NCBI GenBank assembly: GCA_023014335.1
Contig: JAECYW010000019.1
Coordinates: 744,001 to 808,000, forward strand
Direction of reading: 5' to 3'
Length of the DNA: 64,000 nt
Origin: Galerina marginata
Lineage: Eukaryota; Basidiomycota; Agaricomycetes; Agaricales; Galerinaceae
Shown here one piece after another: positions 56,734 through 64,000 of this stretch (position 1 is the first letter of the stretch; every line of letters begins with the position of its first letter). Under the pieces are notes generated by a model. That model made no database searches, was not told the DNA's origin, and saw only the letters and a program-made list of their open reading frames with translations. The position numbers and the translations under genes are program-made.

Positions 56734-57296
56734 GACTGATATTAAGAGTGTTCAGGAAGGATTTGAATGATCCAGGATGACGAGGAGTAAATGCGACAAT
56801 TACGTAAAGTCCTGATCGGGACAGCTTTGTGGCGAATTCCAAAAGCAGACGATTTTCGATTAAGGAAGGCACCGGGTGAACCGGTGACTAGAGCTAGAGA
56901 GTGTTTATACCTTGGGTGCAAAAGAAAGGTGTCTCGAAATTAAAATACTACGACTCGGACATCTATGTCAACGACGGCAGCATTTTGCTTTCATTGATGT
57001 CTTTGCCAAACTGAAATTCGCCCCACTCCTTTCAGTATAGTCATGTAAAAAAATCTGTTCTGTCAATCCTCCTTTTTCCTCTCGTATTAAACTGCTTCCA
57101 ACGCAGCCACGTAGAGTCAAACAGTGAATTCTTCGGTAGCGTACTCGATGAATCATCATTTTTTCCTTATTGCTCGCCGTCGTTTCCGTCGCCGTTCACT
57201 TTTGGCTTGCTTTTCTGGATGCGGTTCCTGATACTGACTATGAACTTAATACGAAGAGTGCTCTTACTGTATAAAACTATAGAACCATGGTAGATA
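56734..57296. other. Promoter side of the kinase-like gene
   Basis: A minus-strand upstream frame (56872-56222 in another frame) overlaps the kinase-like gene and is not supported. No other feature is seen until the family A tandem unit begins near 57297. Confidence 0.4.
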
Positions 57297-57663
57297 AAAG
57301 TGGTCATTTCGAATCAGTAAAAATGGTCATTGACCATTCTAAAGACGTATTTTTCCAGCTAGATTCACGAGCAGTTGAGCGGCGGTATGCTTCAAATTGA
57401 CTGCACACCAGAAGGGCAGAATATAAAATCCGATTCACGTACCCTGGGTTCATTTCTTCATTTGTCTTTATCCTCTCTGATGTTTGATTCTCTCGCTCGA
57501 GTCTGAGGTCGTTGCATACTATGTATGGAATAAGCCGATAAAATCAAATGGGAACTAGATCTAGAGCGAGAGATCGGGTAAAGAGTCGAATGAAGAGGTG
57601 CGAGAGTCAAGGTGATAGGCGCAAATTAAGTTACTTTGATATGCAGAGTTGGGTAGCTGGTTT

Positions 57664-58263
57664 AATTTAGGGTCTGTGCCTCAGCCTCGACATAAAGATT
57701 GTTGGTTGGTTCTTGAGAGACCGCGGAGGCGAAAGGTTCTTTCCCTCCTACGGTATTAAGCAGCTGGTCAATATCGATGACCCATGGTTCGGTCTGCACC
57801 TCAGGCCTCAGCTTCCACACGGGTATGATTTCTGCACTTTTGCGAAGCCTCAGAGTCAAGGGAGCCTTGTTGTCCTCTCCCTCTTCATCAGAACCTGAAT
57901 TCAATAAAGAAATTAGGACCGTCGCGAATCCATATATGCTAGAGTAGTCTCAAAATTACTGACCAGACAACGGGTCAGCCTCTGACTGAGGAATGTGTCG
58001 ACCACACGACGACGAATGTGTCATGGACTCTGTGGACAATCAAACCAATGAGCATTGACAATTCGTATACGCACCTGCTTTCAATATAATCATCGAGCGA
58101 TCATACGTTCTCTCTGTGATTGTACTTGTGGCTACGTTATGCGAATTGGCATTCGTGATATAGGTGAAGTTGCCATTGACGCTGATGTTATAGATCGGCG
58201 GGCTTGATGCGCCGCTTCGCGAGACGAAGCCGCACGCCGTGCACGGCTTGTCCTTTTGCCAGA
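57664..58263 (-). pseudogene. Family A copy 6, start codon lost and frameshifted
   Basis: Exon 1 is readable as NGNFTYITNANSHNVATS and MIILKAG, but the usual ATG is ATT (near 58263) and the basic N-terminal region is out of frame. Exon 2 (57900 down to 57664) starts GSDEEGEDNK, shifts frame through LTLRLRKSAEIIP, then regains PEVQTEPWVIDIDQLL and ends VEAEAQTLN. The donor and acceptor of the intron are kept. A functional product is unlikely. Confidence 0.65.
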
Positions 58264-58839
58264 AATGTGGATGGTAATGAAACTGGTTGGAAGACGAAAG
58301 TGATGTAATGCAGAGGACTGGCTAAGCTGTCAGGCTCTGCTCCTTGCTATTATTGTTGGCGGCAGGCATAAGAGCGGCCGCCGCCCGACGAGATATATAT
58401 ACTGAAAATACTTCCTACCGTGTTCTCAGGAAAAAGCCAAATTTGTAGCCATCCGTTTTAGGCATAGATAAAAGTAGTCGTGTCGAATCAGCAGTAACAG
58501 TCATTGTTCATTCCTAAAGACGCAATTTTGGCCATAGGCCCATAGCAGTTAACCGTTGGTATGCTTCAAATTGACTGCATGCCGAAAGGGCAGACTATAC
58601 GGTACGAATTCTTCATTTATGTTTATCCTCTCTAATGTTTGATTCCGTTCATGAGTGACTGAGTTCGAGTCCGAGTCTCTTGCATACTCTATATACGGAA
58701 TGAGTTGATAAAATAAAATGGAAGAGATTGGGTAAAGAGAAAGAGTCGAATGAAGAGTTTCGAGAGTCAAGGTGCAAGGTGCAAGGCGCAAATCCAGTTA
58801 CGGCGCTGACGCTGTGCAAATTTGAATAGCTGGTTTAAT

Positions 58840-59435
58840 CTAGGTCTGCGCTGAAGCCTCGACATGGGGATTGTTGGTTGGTTCTTGAGAGACCGCGGAG
58901 ATGGTTGATGGTTTTTTTCCAGGACTGAACAGCTGGTCGAGATCGATAAACCATGGTTCAGTCTGCACCTCAGCTTCGACATGGGTATGATTTCTGCATT
59001 CTCGAGAAGCCTCAGAGTCGAAGGCTGCCTTATTGTCCTCTTCCTCTTCATCAGAGCCTGGGGTAAATGAAGGAATTAGGACCGTCGACGAATCCACATA
59101 TGTTAGCTCTTAAAGTTAAAATGGCTAACCAGGCATTGAGTCGGCCTCTGACTGAGAAAAATGTCGACCACACGTCGAATGTGGAATGGACTCTGTGGAC
59201 ACCCAAATGAAACTAATGAGCATTGACGCTTCAGATCCTCAGTCGAAAGGTATCACGCACCTGCTTTCAATATAACCATCGAGCGGTCATTCGTCGTCTC
59301 CGTGGCTGTGCTTGTGGCTACATTATGCGAATTGGCATTCGTGACATAGGTGAAGTTGCCATAGACGTTGATGTTGTAGATCGGCGGACTCGATGCCCTG
59401 CTTTGAGTGCGCCGGCTTGTCTTTTTGGCAGGCAT
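58840..59435 (-). CDS. Family A copy 7, intact small protein (130 residues)
   Basis: Two exons (59435-59261 and 59057-58840) with a 203-nt intron give 130 residues. Start: MPAKKTSRRTQSRASSPPIY, basic. Then NINVYGNFTYVTNANSHN, MVILKAGSDEEEEDNKAAFD across the splice junction, HVEAEVQTEPWFIDLDQLF, and the end HVEASAQT. All features of copy 2 are present except that the last motif is SAQT in place of ETQT. As with copy 2, no known domain is recognised. It forms a tandem unit with decayed copy 6. Confidence 0.7.
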
Positions 59436-59913
59436 GTGGATAATACTGGTTGGAAGACAAATCTTGACAAAGAGTCAGAAAAAGGCAGCAAAGAGAGAAA
59501 ATAAAGACGCTCACCTGCAGCTCATACATGCCTTTCCTCTCTTGAGGGGCTTCACTCCCTTGGTCGGGGCTTGCTTATCCCTTGCCAGAGCCAGAGCTCC
59601 TCGCAGTCGAGGCTTTTATGCCAAATCGCAGCTCTGCCATTGCGTGCTTGTAGATTAATGAAGTGAAAGTGAAAGGCACGAATGCGGGACGCCGGGACCA
59701 GAATCGTGATCGAGTGATCAAGGGTCCTTCCTCTTTTGTGTCGCGGGAACAATTCCCGGTCGCCCTCGTATGCTGTTTGCAACAAACGTTCACCAGAGCC
59801 CGTCAAAGAGCCTCTCCTCCTTGACCATGCCTCTGGCCTCATAACAGCCCCACCTCAAACTATACCCGGCCACAACCTCGTCTCTAACCAGTAGAGACGA
59901 CACCGACGAACCC
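59436..59913. other. Promoter side of family A copy 7
   Basis: No gene seen. The stretch right of the family A array up to the pseudogene at 59914 is ordinary-looking intergenic sequence. Confidence 0.4.
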
Positions 59914-60850
59914 ATGGCCACCCTTCGTTCGCCCAGCTCGCCCCCGTCTATACCCCCCAACTCGAAAAAGGGCGTTTTTTCATCCTCAACCTCGCGCCGT
60001 CCATCGACGAGCAGCGTCGCCGGGGGTATCAGCACACAGGGGATAGGATACTCTCCAGGCTCGTCCACCGCGTCTCCATCTCCAAGCACTCCTGCAGGCT
60101 CAGGAATTCCAGCTTTCCGCACCCTACGCTCGCTTTTGCCCTTTGGATCTAGTAGTAGTGGTAGCAGCAGCAAGAATGCCACTCCGACATCTGCGTCGAC
60201 GTCCGCCTCGGGCTCCCCGAACACGTCGAGGAGCCCTTTTGCCAATTTTGGTTGCTCAGGTTTTACTTCCACCACCTTCGACCTTCTCCGTTCGTGCACG
60301 GATCCGCCCTGTGTATTCAATCCTCGGCCACTATGCTGTCCCAGAAGAAAGGAGTTGAAGCGGCCTGCAGTCGGAAAACGCGATGCAGCGGTTTGCGTGA
60401 CCTGACCTACACGTCCAATTTAATTGTGCGCATTTCCTTTCCCCTGTCTTTTCCCCATCGTTTCATGTACATTCTATAGGTCGGCCCACCCTCTTGCATA
60501 TCCGCCTCATTCTGGCGGCATTGTAAACCCTGAAGATGACAGCCATCTCAACTGCATCTTGTCAAAACCGCATCTTCGAGGTCATTGAAACCACAGACGA
60601 CCTTACATTGACAGTAGATGCTGCGCAGCTCAGTTTGTGGGATTTGGGTATGTGTGTTTTTCTTTCTTTGTTCTATTCAATACCATACTAACCATTATCT
60701 ATGCTCCTAGATGGTGATCGCGAAGATGGTGGCACGACAATTGAGCCCAACGAGCATGTCGAGGCAAGGGATGTAGTTTTAGGTTTTGTCAAAAGGCCGG
60801 TGGCCTTTTGAACTTGCGTTCGAACTGGCTCGTTGTAAGCGGTGGTGCAG
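59914..60850 (+). pseudogene. Degenerate gene, family not recognised
   Basis: It starts with a good Ser/Pro-rich frame (MATLRSPSSPPSIPPNSKKG) that runs to about 60242 (NTSRSPFANFG). Beyond that, coding-like pieces appear in different frames: ELKRPAVGKRDAAV (about 60346-60390), GGIVNPEDDSHLN and LSKPH (about 60510-60570), TDDLTLTVDAAQLSLWDL (about 60595-60650), then TIEPNEHVEARD (about 60740). Frameshifts and stops separate them. I read it as one decayed gene of unknown function; an undetected complex splicing pattern is less likely because frame changes fall inside conserved-looking text. Confidence 0.5.
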
Positions 60851-62590
60851 GTTACGACATTGATACAGATTTGGGAAGGATGTGAGGTGAGTATCAGCCA
60901 TTCTGTGCTATGAACCCCAGCTCACCATTGCCGTTTCGTAACCGCTTTAGCAGCTGCACAACTGTCTGCAGGCTACAATCTTGCTCTGACATGGGTTGCC
61001 TACGCTAACTACTAGGAATTGCCAATCCCCACCGGTAACAGTGATGTAAGTAGTTATCTAAGCTTCCCTTCCCTCCGATTTCGTCGTGCTTGTCGTTCGG
61101 CACCTCCTTTGAACCGACTTCAACGTCTGTGACTGATAATATCGCAAGCCATTCTGCTCACCGCCTCATGTCTATGTTCATGACCATACAGAGCCGCCCT
61201 CCCGAACTCAGCCTGGGGAGAGAGTGCCCTCATCATCATAGCAGCCAAGGCCGGCAATGCAGACGTGACTTCATGAAAAGGCCGACGTGGATAATCAAAC
61301 AAAGAACCAGGCCCGAAAGCGACGAGGGGTAGTTAGAGAGCACCAGCAAGCAGGTGAGTACAACTTTGAGCAAAAACCAATTAACATCGTTGACCCAGCG
61401 TTGCAGAAAATCTGGCCTCCGTAGACCGGGGAAGGCTGCCGCTGCCTTCGTTCGTAAACCCTCGTTTTTTAGAAGAAAACCTTGAAAATTAAATTCATTT
61501 CTATTACAGGTGTACTCGAAACCGACGCTGACCGTCGATCCAACCCCATCGTTGTTGCCACACCCCTGCTATTCCTTTCGCCTCCAACCGCGCCCCATCC
61601 ATATCGTCTGCAGCTCCCAACAGCCATCTGGAGTTGAATCCCCTAGCAGATGCACGCGCCACGGGATACACGGCTGTGCCGACGCAAATGAGCAATATGA
61701 CGACGGAGACACCGTGCTTACCTAGTGCAATGGTCTCAAGAGCTAAAGCGACCGCAAAAGGAAGAAGGAATTAAAGCTGGCGGTCTAGAATGGGCCACCT
61801 GTAGGTGAGTACATCCCAAATGGTACCTGTCAACGCTGTTAACCCGTCATCGCAGTGAAAGGGCACAGGTCGAAAAAGGAGGTCGCAGCTGACGATCTCT
61901 TAGAAGAGGAGTATTCCTAGTATGTACTTCCTTCTTTTTTTCATGGAACATTTTTTTCCGATTCATTTTTAGTAGCGCTGTGCGCTTACTCGAGCCATGT
62001 CGGTGTCGCACTGCGAGGCTGCCGCATCGCAGATGCCTACATCTCCCCGTGTCATTCCCCGCAAGTGCTACGACGCCGACGCCAGCTCTTTCTTTCTGAT
62101 GGCGACAATTGGCCGCTCAAGTACAAGGCCAAGGCTTGAACACCATCAATGCCAGCCTCTGTGCTCGCGATTGCAACAGCCACGTCGACAACTGTGTCGC
62201 CGTCACTACACGGGGAGCTCCAGTATGTTGTGGAGCGTTCATCCAATGACCCGCGCCCAGATGGACTGCATTTGGACCGTGCTTCCACTTCATGTGAATT
62301 CCGCTTTGTTTTACCTTCCTATTCTCTAGTTGAATGAAATCCAGGGTTGAATAAGTTATTAGAATTTTTTTTACTACATCACTGAGAGCAAGGCCTACAC
62401 TAGCCAAGTTGAACTGCGCGGATATGGCGGCACCCGGGGTTGAAGTTGATCGACGAAGGGCCTGCAGAGGCGGGGGGAGGATGAACCACTGCTGCAGATC
62501 CACGATAATCAAGTGGAGATAACACCTTTGTCTCCCGGTGCAGATAACCCTCCAGACGACGAGGATGAGGACTAGGACAACCTGCTGGAC
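60851..62590 (+). pseudogene. Further decayed coding-like remains
   Basis: Short plus-strand stretches look like former protein (for example GESALIIIAAKAGNADV, ankyrin-like, about 61215-61265), each soon broken by stops. Nothing can be joined into a gene. A minus-strand frame of 164 codons at 62611-62117 has no motif and overlaps these pieces. Confidence 0.35.
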
Positions 62591-62824
62591 ATGGGAAGCA
62601 AAACGGGTCAAACATTCGACGAATCAATGAAGGAAAAAATCAATATCTTACGGGATTTTTTGGGTGGCCGCAATTACCAAATCCAGTTTCGTGATGGCCG
62701 TATGTTGCAAGCACTCGAACGTGAAGGGGCAGGCCTCTTACGGATGGCGAAAGCGTCTCTGAGCAAGGAGAAGAGGGAGCAACAAGCAGTGCGATGTTTA
62801 CCGTTCCAGAGCCGCACGTTCTGA
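62591..62824 (+). pseudogene. Gene fragment with a conserved-looking helical segment
   Basis: An open stretch encodes FDESMKEKINILRDFLGGR, then YQIQFRDGRMLQALEREGAG and LLRMAKASLSKEKRE. Downstream, in another frame, TSSAMFTVPEPHVL and PLTADPGPLTARMFFV follow. The text resembles conserved domains seen in many Agaricomycete hypothetical proteins, but upstream and downstream parts are broken, so it is probably a remnant. Confidence 0.4.
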
Positions 62825-63166
62825 TTCCAACACCTCTGACCGCGGACCCAGGACCGTTGACAGCAAGAATGTTCTTTGTTTAGAACTCGTTGGCCCGCAC
62901 CGCCAGTCAGATGAAAGCCTCAAACAACTTTACAGAGCCTTTTTGTTCACATGAGGAGGCATCGTGTTTCTGAACAGACTGGGAACATGCTCCTGGATTA
63001 TGACTTGCAAGGCTACTTATGCGTCTGTCAATCCGACGTCAATCTCCGAGCCATGAGGCAGTGCTCGCAGACTGCCCAAACGCACGAATCCTAACCCGCA
63101 TGAAATCGATGAGTTCCTTCCTCCTTTCTTACCCCCACTTCCCGTAAGCAAACTGCACCGATTGCC

Positions 63167-64000
63167 ATGGCACTTGCACGACCTCTCCCACACGACTCGC
63201 CTTCTACCGAACAATTTTCTACCGACAAGCAACCTTTGCTCGATACGCCCGAGAGGGAACGGCATGCTCAATTACCCCCACCCCACAGTGGGCTTAATTG
63301 GAAATCGGTCCCGAAACTTGGGCTCGCCCTTATTCTGGCCGTGTTCTACGTTGGGTTTTGCTTCATTGTCCAATATCGCGTTGTCCCGATTGGTGGAACT
63401 GGTGTCCTGGGTCTTCCCTTCGCTCACTGTACGCAGTACTCTAATACGTCGTCACTCTGACTCCTCAACTTGAACGTTCTCTTCCAGTCAGTACCGAGTC
63501 TGGCATCACATCCGTAGCTATTTTGATTGTCTATGTTGCGTTGTGGCCTATAAAGAGCGTCCTAGATGAGATCAGGGTACGTCTGATTGTTCAGTTTCAT
63601 CTACACAGGCCTAAACTCTGTTTTTCCTTGTAGTCTGAAGAATTTTTTCGGCTTCTGCGCATTCATCCCAACGGACTTCCTCTGGATAGCGTCAATGCAG
63701 TCTCAGCTCCAACTAATGGGGCATTCAGTATCTTTTTGGCAACCATCCACCGCCATTGCTCGCCTCTCCTCACATCCACGCTTGCAATCACACTCGTAAT
63801 AACAGCAACCTCCTCACTTGCTCCTGCTTCTTGTAAGCCCTCGCCAGTCACTTCTCGAGAGAGGGCATAACTTGAAACCTTTTCTTCTTTCTATCAGTGA
63901 ACGCGCAGTCGATCTGGATTGACGTAGATGATCCCAACTTCCGAATAGGTACCATAAACAACACTCAAGAGATAAGCGTGTGCGTTATACATATTTTCTG
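63167..64000 (+). CDS. Multi-pass membrane protein, 5' part (runs off the window)
   Basis: Exons 63167-63428, 63488-63576, 63634-63832 and 63898 onward join in phase. The N-terminus is Pro/Ser-rich and cytosolic-looking (STDKQPLLDTPERERH). Three hydrophobic segments follow: LGLALILAVFYVGFCFIVQY, SVAILIVYVALWPI and LTSTLAITLVITATSSLAP. After the last comes SIWIDVDDPNFRIG, probably lumenal or extracellular, with an NNT glycosylation site shortly after. The gene continues past the window. I do not recognise the family; similar architectures occur in conserved Agaricomycete membrane proteins of unknown role. Confidence 0.65.

Larger units (their letters stand above)
57297..59530. repeat. Tandem duplication unit (~1.17 kb) carrying family A copies 6 and 7
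   Basis: Unit 1 (about 57297-58440) and unit 2 (about 58467-59530) align along gene and 3' flank. Both contain ggtatgcttcaaattgactg, ttatcctctct, gagtcgaatgaagag and the whole family A gene. The offset between the two genes is about 1175 bp at both ends (stops at 57664 and 58840). Differences are scattered, so the duplication is not very recent. Confidence 0.7.

Noticed and set aside
62117..62611. Minus-strand 164-codon frame
   Set aside because: No motif, and it overlaps plus-strand pieces that look more like former protein.

Overview
The window is nuclear DNA of a filamentous basidiomycete, most likely an Agaricomycete. Coding regions are broken by many introns of about 47-75 nt with GT..AG ends. 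The gene set is also typical of mushrooms and wood-rot fungi: a STE12 with a split STE domain plus two C2H2 fingers, a Ste7/Fuz7-type MEK, a CYP63-like P450 with 14 exons, a METTL24-like methyltransferase, tandem MARVEL-like proteins and a kinase-WD40 protein with a four-helix N-terminal domain. I built spliced models by hand. In every multi-exon model the exon lengths sum to a multiple of three and the phases agree; one P450 exon end carries a 1-nt coordinate uncertainty.

Layout, left to right. 1-1.66 kb: a decayed, inverted copy of material that also lies at 50-54 kb. 2.6-7.5 kb (-): STE12. 7.5-15.6 kb: a gene-poor, repeat-bearing stretch with an inverted-repeat element and a tandem ~170-bp repeat. 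15.7-23.5 kb (-): MAP kinase kinase, PAAF1/Rpn14-like proteasome factor, and a predicted pseudokinase fused to WD40 repeats. 23.5-25.5 kb: unrecognised decayed material. 25.6-35.1 kb (+): a mucin-like single-pass membrane protein, a Golgi-type methyltransferase and two paralogous tetraspan proteins. 35.3-37.8 kb (-): cytochrome P450. 38.4-42.4 kb (+): TFIIIC TPR subunit. 43.1-43.9 kb (-): an unknown 241-residue protein. 46.9-50.0 kb (-): a MEF2/Rlm1-type MADS-box factor. 50.3-59.4 kb (-): an array of a small, unrecognised two-exon gene family ('family A'), a small secreted protein ('family B'), a stray MADS-box gene fragment, a MITE-like foldback element and an intronless kinase-like gene. 59.9-62.9 kb: pseudogene remains. 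63.2 kb to the end: the start of a multi-pass membrane protein.

How the parts relate. STE12 and the MEK belong, in other fungi, to one pheromone/filamentation MAP kinase cascade, and the MADS-box factor resembles Rlm1/Umc1-type factors, which act downstream of MAP kinases; here they share 50 kb. The most unusual part is the family A array. I find seven members or remnants of a 130-134-residue protein with a basic N-terminus, an Asn/Thr-rich beta-like segment, an acidic linker and two copies of a VEAE-x-QT motif. Blocks containing family A, the promoter and first two exons of the MADS gene, and family B have been copied locally and, in inverted orientation, about 50 kb away. The second notable gene is the helical-domain/pseudokinase/WD40 protein at 20-23.5 kb, whose kinase domain has lost both catalytic aspartates.
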